Below, in pieces: positions 24,501 to 33,700 of a stretch of DNA of 64,000 bases. The notes beneath the pieces are model-generated. The model had not been told where the DNA came from, searched no databases, and saw only the letters and a list, made by a program, of their open reading frames with translations. A program made the translations under genes and the position numbers. This DNA is from a virus. Within the stretch, counting starts at the first letter, position 1; each line of letters begins with the position of its first letter. The stretch is from positions 1-64,000 of the IMG/VR virus record IMGVR_UViG_3300028384_001046. One strand, 5' to 3'.

Positions 24501-27500
24501 ATCCACGATAGATCAGATATCCCAGTTGCCAGTGTTGTCAATGCGACTACGATTACCGTAAATGTTGGAGCAACTCCAATTGTCTATCAACAACCAACTA
24601 ATGCGGTTTATTACCCAGATCTTGGCGAGTTGGTTGTTACTGTACCAAATCATGGACATGTAAGAGGAGAGACACTTAAACTAACTGAGAATTCTTTCAC
24701 ATTTACTTGTGCTCAGGATAATTATCAAACTGAACATACATATCCAAGATCAACTGATCCCGCCGGCGGTGGATATGCTTCTACTACTAATACAGTTGCA
24801 ATTACAACCCACACCAATGATACATTTACTATTCCTGTCGGGGCTTCTCCATTAGAATATTTTGCAGCCACAGATGCTCAATATAATGCAACAACTGGCA
24901 TTCTGACAGTTACTTCACCAAGTCATGGATATGTCAATGGTGATTTTGCTAGATTCACAGACAGTTCTTTAGTATTTACTTGTAGTCTAGACAATTATGC
25001 AACAGAACACGCATATCCAAGACCTACAGATCCCGCATCTGGAATTGCACTTACAATTAGTAACGTAACTACAAACACCTATGAAGTTAATGTTGGAACA
25101 TCAACTAACTCATATATTCAAGCCGTTACTGCAAGTTATTATCCCAAAACAGGTATTTTTGAAGTTGGTACTGGAAATACAGCACATGGATTATCAACTA
25201 CAACTGGAAATGTATTAATTCCAGATGGGTCATTCACATTTACTTGTGATATGGACAACAATCAAACACAACATTCATATCCAAGATCAACTGATCCAGC
25301 ATCCTCTAAAGCTCTCACTATTGTTGGATATACAACAAATACTTTCCAAGTTAATGTTGGAACATCTACTCATATCTTTAGACCCGCTACGGAGGCATAT
25401 TATACTGCTTCTACAGGAATTCTTACCGTAACATGTCCCAATCATGGCATGAGAGTTGGTAGATCTATTAGATTTACCAACGATACTTTATCATTTACTT
25501 GTGGAATGGATGATCATTCTACGGTTCATACTTATCCTAGGTCTACCGATCCATATTCTGATACCAGAGTTGCTATTTCTGCAACAACTGTAGATACATT
25601 TACAGTTAACGTTGGTCCAACTACCAGTTATTTCTGGGATGTTAGTGGCGCCAATTATGTTCCAGATACTGGAATAATTGAGTTAACAGTTGGTGCTGGA
25701 CATACTTTATATGCAGGTAAGTCGATAAGAATTCAACCAGAATCTTTGATCTTTACATGTACTAAAGATGGTAACTCTACGACACATAGATATCCAAGAA
25801 AAGGAGATCCATATTGGATTTCTGCTAATATTGAATCGGTATTGAATTCGACCAATGTTAGTGTTAATGTTGGTCCTTCCACAACACCATCATATTATGT
25901 CGGTGGTGGAACCATTCAAGGTTCACGTATTGCTCCTAAAGAACAAAATAATTCTGATAGTGGAATGGATTTCTCATTCTCTGGTACTTTTGTGGAAAAG
26001 GTTGGTGGAGCAACTACATTCACTGTTCAGGTAGGTCCTTCTACAACACCACACAACTATAATAGAGGTGGTACTGTTTCTAGAGCACAAAGATTTGCAG
26101 ATTCCTTAGATGATGGATATGATGGTGTATATGTTGGAGAAAAATTATCTGGAGCCACATTTAGAGTCCAAACGGGAGTCGTAACTGAGAAAAATTACTA
26201 CTCTAGACCTGGATCTGCACAGAAACCTGTTAGAGTTGAAATTTCAGATCCAAATCCATATTATAATAGAGACCTCATTTATTCGGATGGTTCTTCTGGC
26301 ATTGGAACAAATGCAGTTGTTGATTTTCGCATCAACGCTGATGGGGAAATTCAAGAATATAATATTACTGAAGAGGGCGTTGGATTTAAAGTTGGTAATG
26401 TTCTAACAGTAGCTGGAATTGTTACTGATCCTAGAGTTGGTGTTCATACTGATTTTGAACTCACTGTATCTGAACTTACTAACGATAAGTTTTCAGGGTT
26501 TTATCCTGGCCAGTTTATTGTGTTTGATGATATCAGTAAATTCTTTAATGGATTTAGAACGAAGTTTACACTTTCAGTTACTACTGGCGGAAATACTGAA
26601 ATTTTGAGTTTAAAAACACTTCCTGGAAGTGACATGGACATTAGTAATAATATCTTTATTTACATCAATGATATACTTCAAGTTCCTGGTGAGTCTTACA
26701 TCTTTAAGGGAAGTAGAATTATTTTCTCAGAAGCTCCTAAGTCTGGATCTAAATGTTCTGTATTCTACTTTAGGGGGTCTAAGAGGGATGTTGAGACAAT
26801 CAATCCACCACTAACCGTCAAACCAGGCGATACAGTAACCATTAAAGAAAACAAATTTAATTTGTTTGATATTGATCAATTCCCAAGACAAGCCAAGAGA
26901 ATTGTAGCTTCTGATATTCTTGAAACATTCGCATATAAGAGTGTCGGAATAGATACTAATCCACTTGCAGAAAGACCTTTAACGTGGAAAAAACAAAAAC
27001 GAGATAAGATTCTTTCTGGATCTTTAATTTCTAAACAAAGACCAAGCTTGAAGTCTAGAACTACTCCAACAACTAGAATCATTAATAATGTTAGTGAAAC
27101 CGATAGAGAAATTTATGTAGAAAATGCCTTCCCAATTTTCTCCGATATTGATTTGGTTACTCAAAGTGAAAGAAATGTTTTAATTTTTGATGACAGGGAA
27201 ATAAGAACGGCTATTTCAACTTCTTTTGTAGCAACCTCTTCTAGTATCACTCAGATTAATATTGTTGATGGTGGAGTTGGATATGCAATTACATCTCCAG
27301 ATGTAACAATTTCAGAATCTAAGATCGAGAAGAAAGATCCTATTTTTGACTGGAGTTTCAATGATATTATCACTGGATTTGCCCCAGGGCAATATGATTG
27401 GAATGAACTTGCTCATGGAGATCAAGTGATTGCTGTTGGATCAAGCAGTCGTTATATTAATACCAAAAGTGGACTTTTCTGGGAAAGAGGAGTTGTTGGT

Positions 27501-29075
27501 TTTGGTGGAACTGTCACAATGAACACTGTTGGAATGGGCAAATCGGTATCTTCACCAGTTAATTATGTAAGAACAGCGGGGGACTTCGCAAAAGTTGCTA
27601 AAGGAGTTTCTGTTGGAAATACTATTACTGATTGGGAAGAGGTTTCTCTTTTAGAAGAAAGACAAATTCCTGCAATCCAATCTACGTTAGTATTTCCATC
27701 AGAATATGAAGGCAACTTCAATAAAATTATCTATGAACCAACTAGAGATGCTTGGGTAACTGTTGGAACTGGTGGATCTATTTTCACTGGTGTCGGGATT
27801 AAAACTTCCTCAATGTTTAGTAGATTTTCTAGAACTTTTGATGACTTAAACTCAATAGCATATGGAATGGATGCGTTTATTGCTGTTGGAAATGGTGGTG
27901 CTCTTATTTCTTCAAATGAAGGTTTAATTTGGAGTCCATTAAATAGCAACACTCCAAAAAATATCAGAGATATTGTATTTGATGGCAACCGATTTGTTTT
28001 TGTTGGAGACGATGGACTTATTGGTATTTCTTCAGATAAAAATTTCTGGATGATTTATAGTGATCCAAATGCTATAAATCCACCGACATTTGACTTTGAC
28101 AGAATTCGATATCAAGATGGATTTTATGTTGGCATCGATACTGCAGGATCCCTATACTATTCTTTTGATCTGTCTAATTGGACTTTGCGAGAAATCGATC
28201 ATTCAAATACAATTAGTGACTTAATAAAAACTGATTATGGAATTGAGGGAAGGACAATCGCAGTCGGATCTGCAACAACTGCTTTCTATGCAGATCCAGT
28301 TCTCAATAGAGCAACTGCAACATCTTCTGTTTCTAATGGAATAGTTACCAGTGTGACCATTACAAATGGCGGATTTGGGTACGAAGTTGGATCTAGTCCT
28401 CCAATAGTCATTGAGACAGACTCGACTACAAAGGAAGAACTTCTTTCTATTGATGCTGTTGGTGACTTTGGTGTTATTGTTGGTGTAAATACTTTCCTTC
28501 CTGGAATTGGATTTAGTACTCCACCCACAATGGAGTTTGTACTCAAATCCGAATTTTATGACAATAACAATCTTGGATATGGATATTCTTCGTTAAATAG
28601 CCTTGGAGTTTCTTATTCCGAATTATCAAAAGGAGACTATTTTATCATATATGATAGTCCTCTAATTACTGGACATGCATTGACAGGAATTACTACTTCT
28701 CTTGGCGGATATTTGAATTTTCCAGCTAATAAGATTGCGGAAATTCCTGCGGGAGAAACTTTACAAGGAAGATTCTTTGTTGAAAAAGTAACTCCTGTTG
28801 ATGTTGTTTCAGGATTAGTTACGGTAACTTGCGCTTTCCAACCAAAACCATTTAATAATAGTGATATTGCTGTTGGTTTAGATCCCAATGGTCCATATTT
28901 CTTAGATAATGAATTTTATTATTCTCCATACTATGGAAAATATACTTGGGGCAAAATTAGAAATTACCAAAATAGAGCTGGAGGAAGTCCAAAACAATTC
29001 TTCGTCAATCCAGATAATGGAGCGACTGGATTGTCAACTGCTGCGGTAGTTACCAGAATTCAACCTCTATCTTAA
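21597..29075 (+). CDS. Giant repeat-rich virion structural protein
   Basis: 2492 residues in an arrangement of repeats. The N-terminal 600 residues have GGxGYxxPP motifs (DGGNGYSKADPP, GGGQGYRTPPKVEI, SGGSGYFPPAKVVY). Residues 713-800 and 910-1431 hold copies of an 85-91-residue domain centred on FTC(D/S/A)xD...YPRxxDP; residues 804-898 are short GGDYxHxF repeats. At 1915-2205 several segments with AVGNGGALISSNEGLIW, FVGDDGLIGISSDKNFW and GSLYYSFDLSNWTL look like beta-propeller blades. The C-terminus is again GGxGY-type. Likely part of the baseplate periphery or a fibre; no T4 counterpart recognised. It lies directly before gp8 and shares its 87-residue domain with the 1477-aa protein at 46680. 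Confidence 0.75.
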   Translation: MPRTTPGSGALLRPVFNSSYGVELIEVIDGGNGYSKADPPKIVIEGTETPVVEGVFYPVITGVGTISEVIIFNTGAGYYPVFSTTTSSEVVVERAAFGSISTTHGLGVSSVFSGDFNIVEDEIFFTDAPYGKRGPVGLETGSTFNGRLFSRKFDPFEPQDKNLVLDDISLEFTGVAGTEFAVTENLGIVSSLYNSVNSGVDINNNPFILINNIVQTPNLDFNFSDNSSNKLNFLSGTPRAGRINKVAIQTGSGYYVPLRAAAIAGVNSSGSVSFIEMRGGGQGYRTPPKVEIRGIEGTGAAATAVLGTKVNTPVSISTATFDMFSGIGTFTTSSPHDFYDGDRVVITGAGFTFTALSAVRNISEFGYDYITGIATLSVYGGHYIGTGDNQSRHLLIQGVQVTDGISTFTLREDSYPIISVGNSREATVNIGIGSTGLQYVSAGTVQAGVDTNILEARNVIGFDVLDTPTDDTFEVFLGITTFPHNYVSGGVVQRDQTGIVTSIEITSGGSGYFPPAKVVYSNHTQESGITTFTAHGEQVGVPTSVGSVYYNPIVGILTVRTSYFHNLTDDNVVKLEGLKIDTINGQITFPSGKRKFFGITTANNVDIEIDVKEDMYDLTRNVGVYTGQVLKGTLTRYKGHGLDTDDYVLITGVGQTTSSSVDLRLSDVEYDNASGLATITTRRNHNFSKNDFVILSGIAFTCDYSPSIGITTAEYDNISGIMTITTAAPHGYTEGGKAGTVVLSGLGFTCDIDNGSSIHYYPRGRDEAYQKSISIASTTNTTITLDVGKTSKKDSYPYTFDSATTGSVVSGGDYPHTFVGSASSAIIFGGDYNYNFISADPQGITIGGEYDHNFVSSGSTALWRGGGYPHTFVSAGATAVITGGDYTYTFVPDNNNSGAVAKYSWAGPFLTPTNASYIPSTGVLTLQFNQPHFLTINDTIGIATGGLTFTCDMDGNATEHNYPRFRDPIHDRSDIPVASVVNATTITVNVGATPIVYQQPTNAVYYPDLGELVVTVPNHGHVRGETLKLTENSFTFTCAQDNYQTEHTYPRSTDPAGGGYASTTNTVAITTHTNDTFTIPVGASPLEYFAATDAQYNATTGILTVTSPSHGYVNGDFARFTDSSLVFTCSLDNYATEHAYPRPTDPASGIALTISNVTTNTYEVNVGTSTNSYIQAVTASYYPKTGIFEVGTGNTAHGLSTTTGNVLIPDGSFTFTCDMDNNQTQHSYPRSTDPASSKALTIVGYTTNTFQVNVGTSTHIFRPATEAYYTASTGILTVTCPNHGMRVGRSIRFTNDTLSFTCGMDDHSTVHTYPRSTDPYSDTRVAISATTVDTFTVNVGPTTSYFWDVSGANYVPDTGIIELTVGAGHTLYAGKSIRIQPESLIFTCTKDGNSTTHRYPRKGDPYWISANIESVLNSTNVSVNVGPSTTPSYYVGGGTIQGSRIAPKEQNNSDSGMDFSFSGTFVEKVGGATTFTVQVGPSTTPHNYNRGGTVSRAQRFADSLDDGYDGVYVGEKLSGATFRVQTGVVTEKNYYSRPGSAQKPVRVEISDPNPYYNRDLIYSDGSSGIGTNAVVDFRINADGEIQEYNITEEGVGFKVGNVLTVAGIVTDPRVGVHTDFELTVSELTNDKFSGFYPGQFIVFDDISKFFNGFRTKFTLSVTTGGNTEILSLKTLPGSDMDISNNIFIYINDILQVPGESYIFKGSRIIFSEAPKSGSKCSVFYFRGSKRDVETINPPLTVKPGDTVTIKENKFNLFDIDQFPRQAKRIVASDILETFAYKSVGIDTNPLAERPLTWKKQKRDKILSGSLISKQRPSLKSRTTPTTRIINNVSETDREIYVENAFPIFSDIDLVTQSERNVLIFDDREIRTAISTSFVATSSSITQINIVDGGVGYAITSPDVTISESKIEKKDPIFDWSFNDIITGFAPGQYDWNELAHGDQVIAVGSSSRYINTKSGLFWERGVVGFGGTVTMNTVGMGKSVSSPVNYVRTAGDFAKVAKGVSVGNTITDWEEVSLLEERQIPAIQSTLVFPSEYEGNFNKIIYEPTRDAWVTVGTGGSIFTGVGIKTSSMFSRFSRTFDDLNSIAYGMDAFIAVGNGGALISSNEGLIWSPLNSNTPKNIRDIVFDGNRFVFVGDDGLIGISSDKNFWMIYSDPNAINPPTFDFDRIRYQDGFYVGIDTAGSLYYSFDLSNWTLREIDHSNTISDLIKTDYGIEGRTIAVGSATTAFYADPVLNRATATSSVSNGIVTSVTITNGGFGYEVGSSPPIVIETDSTTKEELLSIDAVGDFGVIVGVNTFLPGIGFSTPPTMEFVLKSEFYDNNNLGYGYSSLNSLGVSYSELSKGDYFIIYDSPLITGHALTGITTSLGGYLNFPANKIAEIPAGETLQGRFFVEKVTPVDVVSGLVTVTCAFQPKPFNNSDIAVGLDPNGPYFLDNEFYYSPYYGKYTWGKIRNYQNRAGGSPKQFFVNPDNGATGLSTAAVVTRIQPLS
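24010..24290 (+). repeat. Short GGDY-type protein repeats
   Basis: Five to six consecutive copies of a unit of about 19 residues within the 2492-aa protein: GGDYPHTFVGS, GGDYNYNFIS, GGEYDHNFVSS, GGGYPHTFVSA, GGDYTYTFVP. The DNA is less alike than the protein, so the array is old or under selection on the protein. Related GGDYIHNFV occurs once in the protein at 46680 (around 48115). Confidence 0.75.
24326..25890 (+). repeat. Six tandem copies of an ~87-residue FTC/YPR domain
   Basis: Copies begin near 24326, 24591, 24864, 25119, 25380 and 25636 (period 255-273 bases). Each has (A/T)xYxxxTGxLTVT, a His-Gly turn, FTCxxD with one conserved Cys, (H/E)xYPRxTDP and ends in TFxVNVG. A seventh, more distant copy lies at about 23735-23970, and two more occur in the gene at 46680. 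Confidence 0.85.
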
Positions 29076-29078
29076 CCA

Positions 29079-29085
29079 CTAAATA
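29079..29085 (+). promoter_or_regulatory. T4-type late promoter before gp8
   Basis: CTAAATA, 31 bases ahead of the gp8 ATG at 29117, in the 41-base gap after the giant repeat gene. Confidence 0.55.
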
Positions 29086-29116
29086 CTAAAAGAAAAAACG
29101 TCTCGTTTTCATCAAA

Positions 29117-30712
29117 ATGCCTGCTATTATATCGGAACAGTTTAGAATTCTAAACGCCGAAACCTTTGTAAAGAGTTTCGTTGGCGTTGGGTCTACAGTT
29201 AACAAATATTATGCCTTCATTGGACTGCCCAATGCTTTTGAAACAGAAGCTGGTGGAACAACAGACTGGGCTACCAATACTCCCGCTCCTTTAGATGGAT
29301 TTATTGAAGAAAATCAAATTAAGGAATCCATTATTGCAATGAAAAAAATTACGGACAAGGATGTTCGTAGATTGGTTCGTAAAGTCGAATGGGTTGCTGG
29401 TACAACGTATGAGATGTATAGGCATGATTATACTATCTACAATACCACTCCAATTACTAAACAAGGTAATTTGTATGAAGCAAATTACTATGTTGTTAAT
29501 GAAGATTTAAAAGTCTATATTTGTCTTCAGAACGGATCTGATCCAGAAAACCCAAGCGGTAGACCATCATATGATCAACCGACGTTTATTGACTTAGAAT
29601 CAAGAGCTGCTGGTACTTCTGGTGACGGATACATCTGGAAATATCTTTATACTATCAAACCATCGGAAATTGTAAAGTTCGACTCTATTGAGTATATTCC
29701 AGTTCCAGAAAATTGGGGATTTGATGGGGAATCGATAGCAACTAAAAACAACGCTATTGATGGAAAAATTGAAGTTGTAGTTATTGACTCTAGGGGATCT
29801 AGTTATCAACCTATCTCCACATCATTCTCCAATGTTCCTATTTTGGGAGATGGTATTGGTGGAAAAGCAACCGTAACTATTGATTCTTTTGGCAAGGTAT
29901 CCGAAATCTTTGTTACCGATGGTGGATCTGGATATACACATGGATCTGTTCAATTTTTCCCAGGAGCTCCTGGAAGTGGATCTGGTGGACCTTTAGAAAA
30001 CCTTACTAATACTGGCATCGGCACTACTTCTATTAGCAACTTTAGTGTAATTATTCCACCAAAAGGTGGACATGGATATGATGTTTACAGAGAGTTGGGT
30101 GCATATAGAGCACTCTTATATTCCAGATTTGAAACTATTGAAACTAATCCAGATATTATTGAGGGAAATGATTTTGCTAGAGTTGGAGTTATTAAAAATC
30201 CAACCATTTTCGGTAGTGATGTTGAACTTTTGGAGACTTCTCAAGTCAGTGGGTTAAAAGCAATCAAGATGGGTGGAATTACAACCGCAACAACGTATGC
30301 AGTTGATTCTAAAATTACTCAAACTGTAGGACTTGGATCTACTGCTATTGGATATGTTGCTTCTTGGGATAAAATTACTGGTGTTTTAAAATATTATCAA
30401 CCAATGGGTCTTGCTTCTAGCGAGACGGGATATAAGATTACTAAATTTACATCTAGTCCCGATGCTGGATATGGATTAACTATTTCTGGAGAAACAGTTA
30501 CAGGACCTCTATTATCCATCAATACTGATTTTAGTGGTGTAAGTACCTCAATAAATAATAGGACGTACCAACTTGGTCTCAACTTCGTTGCTGGTATTGC
30601 GTCTGCTGAATATAATACGAAGTCTGGCGAAATTATCTATATCGATAACAGAGCCCCTATTCCAAGATCTGCAAGTCAGAAAGAAGACATCAAGATTGTT
30701 CTGGAGTTCTAA
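29117..30712 (+). CDS. 8: Baseplate wedge protein gp8
   Basis: 531 residues (T4 gp8 has 334). Residues about 168-200 (SGDGYIWKYLYTIKPSE, then SIEYIPVP) match the T4 gp8 stretch GDGYVWEYLFEIPPD...EYIVVP, and the N-terminal part (FRILNAETFVKSFVGVG, YYAFIGLPNAFE) fits the same protein. The extra length lies in the C-terminal half with GGSGYTHG and GGHGYD repeats like those in the neighbouring giant proteins. gp8 dimers link gp6/gp7 to gp10 in each wedge. It starts behind its own late promoter and is followed after six bases by the DUF4815 gene. Confidence 0.88.
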   Translation: MPAIISEQFRILNAETFVKSFVGVGSTVNKYYAFIGLPNAFETEAGGTTDWATNTPAPLDGFIEENQIKESIIAMKKITDKDVRRLVRKVEWVAGTTYEMYRHDYTIYNTTPITKQGNLYEANYYVVNEDLKVYICLQNGSDPENPSGRPSYDQPTFIDLESRAAGTSGDGYIWKYLYTIKPSEIVKFDSIEYIPVPENWGFDGESIATKNNAIDGKIEVVVIDSRGSSYQPISTSFSNVPILGDGIGGKATVTIDSFGKVSEIFVTDGGSGYTHGSVQFFPGAPGSGSGGPLENLTNTGIGTTSISNFSVIIPPKGGHGYDVYRELGAYRALLYSRFETIETNPDIIEGNDFARVGVIKNPTIFGSDVELLETSQVSGLKAIKMGGITTATTYAVDSKITQTVGLGSTAIGYVASWDKITGVLKYYQPMGLASSETGYKITKFTSSPDAGYGLTISGETVTGPLLSINTDFSGVSTSINNRTYQLGLNFVAGIASAEYNTKSGEIIYIDNRAPIPRSASQKEDIKIVLEF

Positions 30713-30718
30713 AGAAAA

Positions 30719-33700
30719 ATGCCACAGAATACTAATTTAAATTCATCTCCATATTTTGATGATTTTAATTCATCTAATAATTATCAGAGAGTTCTATTCA
30801 AGCCTGGACTTCCAATTCAATCTAGAGAATTAACAACTTTACAGTCTATTCTACAGAATCAGATTGAAAATTTTGGCACACATTTCTTTAAAGAGGGGTC
30901 GGTAGTTATCCCAGGACAGATTGCATATGATAGTGAATATACTTCTGTTCAAATTGATGAAACTCACTTAGGACTTCCAGTATCTTTATATTTGGATTTT
31001 CTGAAAGGAAAAAGAATTAAAGGGGAAACTAGTGGAGTTAAGGCAAAAATTGAAGATTGCCTTACTAATGCTCAATCTGACAGAGGAAATTATACTCTTT
31101 ATATTAAATATGAAGGTGCTAGTGAGGAGGACTTTTCTGGGACCACTTTTATTGATGGAGAAAACTTGATTGCAGAGGAAGACATTAAATATTCTCTGTC
31201 AAGTATTAGATCTGGATCTAGTTTTGCAACCGCAATTATTTCAAATTCAACATTTGTAGGGTCTGCTGCAAAAATTGCTAATGGTGTATATTTTATTCGT
31301 GGATTTTTCGTAGATGTACCAGACTCCACAGTTATTCTTGATCAATATGATAATCAACCAAACTATAGAGTTGGACTAAGTATTTCCGAAGAACTTGTAA
31401 CAGCTTCGGATGAATATGATGATCTATATGATAATGCTAGAGGATTTTCAAACTTTGCAGCTCCTGGTGCAGATAGATTAAAGATTTCTACAACTTTAAT
31501 TAAAAAGTCTCTAACAGATCTAAATGATGAAAACTTTATTGAGTTGATGCGACTTGAAGATGGAGTCATTAGAAAATTTAGTAATGAAACTACTTCCAAC
31601 CTGATTACTAATGAATTAGCTAGAAGAACCTTTGATGAGTCTGGAGATTATTACGTAACTCCATTTTCTGTTGACATTAAAGAATCTCTTAATGATAGGG
31701 TTGGCAATGATGGAGCTTATTACGCTAATCAAACTACGCAAGAGGGAAATATTCCATCTGAAGATCTGATTTCTCTTACAATCGGACCTGGAAAAGCGTA
31801 TGTTCGTGGATTTGAGGTTGAAACTCTCGATACAACTTCATTAGATATAGACAAGCCAAGAACAACATCAACGGTTGATAATGAAGCTTTGCCATTTTCT
31901 GTTGGTAGAACTATTGAACTTAACAATGTTTATGGATCTCCCGCAGTTGGTATTGGAACAGAAGGGTTAGTAAATCTTTATAAATCTAGAACAGCATCAC
32001 CAGGATCTGCTAGTGGTCTTCACATTGGAGTAGCAAGATTATATGATTTCAGATTAAGGGATGCTGCATATTCCGATGCGTCCACTACATTTAGATCATC
32101 ACTTTATGATATTCAAACATTTACATATTTAAATCTTAATACTACAACTTCAATTAATGTTCCTGCATTTGTTGAAGGCAGAAATAGTAGTGCATCTGGA
32201 TATGTATATGTTGCTTCTGCAAATAGTAATCAACTAATCCTATATCAAGTTACAGGAGAGTTTCAAGTCAATGAAGAAATTACTGTAAATGGGGAATCAA
32301 TTAATAGAAGCATTGTCAGTTTTGATGATTATGGATTTCAAGATGTTCACCAAATTAAAAATGCTAGTGGAGTTGCCTTTACTGCGGACACAAAACTGAC
32401 GAATAGAATTAGATTTGCTGAACCAGGGACTGATTATACTATCTCCGCAGAATCTGCAGGAGTATCTACAATTACATCATCTAATGCTAATTTTGGCGCG
32501 GTTTCGGGTATTTCTACTGGAGATGTTATTGCCTATAGTAAAGCGGCTACTTCTGTACCATCTTATGGTATTGTGAAACAAATTGGTACTAATTCCAGAA
32601 GTATTATTATCGAAGCACCTCCTGCGGCGGTTACCAACGTAAATGGATCATCTCTTCCAACTTCAGAAACAACACTCAGTGACGTAGCAAAAGTTACTCT
32701 AGAAGTTCTCAATAATGGAGAAAATTCTCTTTATTCTGAACTTACTGAACCAAATGTTTCTTCGGTAAATCTCAATAATTCTGAGATTTCATTTAAGAAA
32801 ACGTATTACATTTCCGTCTCTTCTGGTGCATATAGTGCTACCTTGGAATCTGATACCAACTTGACGTTGCAGTCTTTCGATGAAGAGGATTACAACTTAT
32901 CCTTTGATTCTACTGGTACAGTAGAGTCGTTAACGGACCAAAAAGTGTCTGTTTCTGGTAGGACTATCACTCTTTCACAGATAAGTGAAGATGGTTCTGC
33001 TGTTCTTACAGTTACGTGGACAAAGAAAAATCCAAAAGCAAAAAATAAAATATATCGTAGATCACAAATTATCCAAATCAATAAGTCTTCAAAGAATTCT
33101 TCTGGTATCGGTAACTCCACCACAGACGATGGACTTACATTTTCAAACATTTATGGAACCAGGGTTCAAGATAAGAAAATTTCTCTTGGAGTTTGTGATG
33201 TAGCTGCAGTAAGAGCTGTCTTTGAATCCTCCTCTGTCAATAGTCCACAACTTCCAAAAATTGTTTTGGTTGATTTGAATTCTAATCTTACAAATGCTTT
33301 GAGAGGAGAAACTATAGTCGGTGAATCTTCTGGATCTGCTGCCACTTTCGTTGAAACTAATGGAACCAATGAAGCTTCGTTTATATATGAAAATGAGAAT
33401 ATATTTACCTCTGGAGAAAAAATAATTTTTCAGGAGTCTAATATTACTGCAACCGTTCAATCTTTTATTTCTGGTGATCGTGACATTAAAAATAATTTTG
33501 AATTTGATCCTGGACAAAATAGTGATTTTATTGATTTCTCTTCGATTATTAGGTTGAATTCTGCAAATGCTCCTACTAAGAGGTTGACGGTTATTTTTGA
33601 TCGGTTTGAAATTGATACCTCTGACCCAGGAGATCTTGTTTCTGTAGATTCATATGATGCAGATCTTTATGGCAAATCCCTTCCATACATCGGACAAATC

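Noticed and set aside
24326-25890. Evenly spaced repeats as a possible CRISPR array
   Set aside because: The period is about 260 bases, the frame is open throughout and similarity is at protein level, so these are protein domain repeats.
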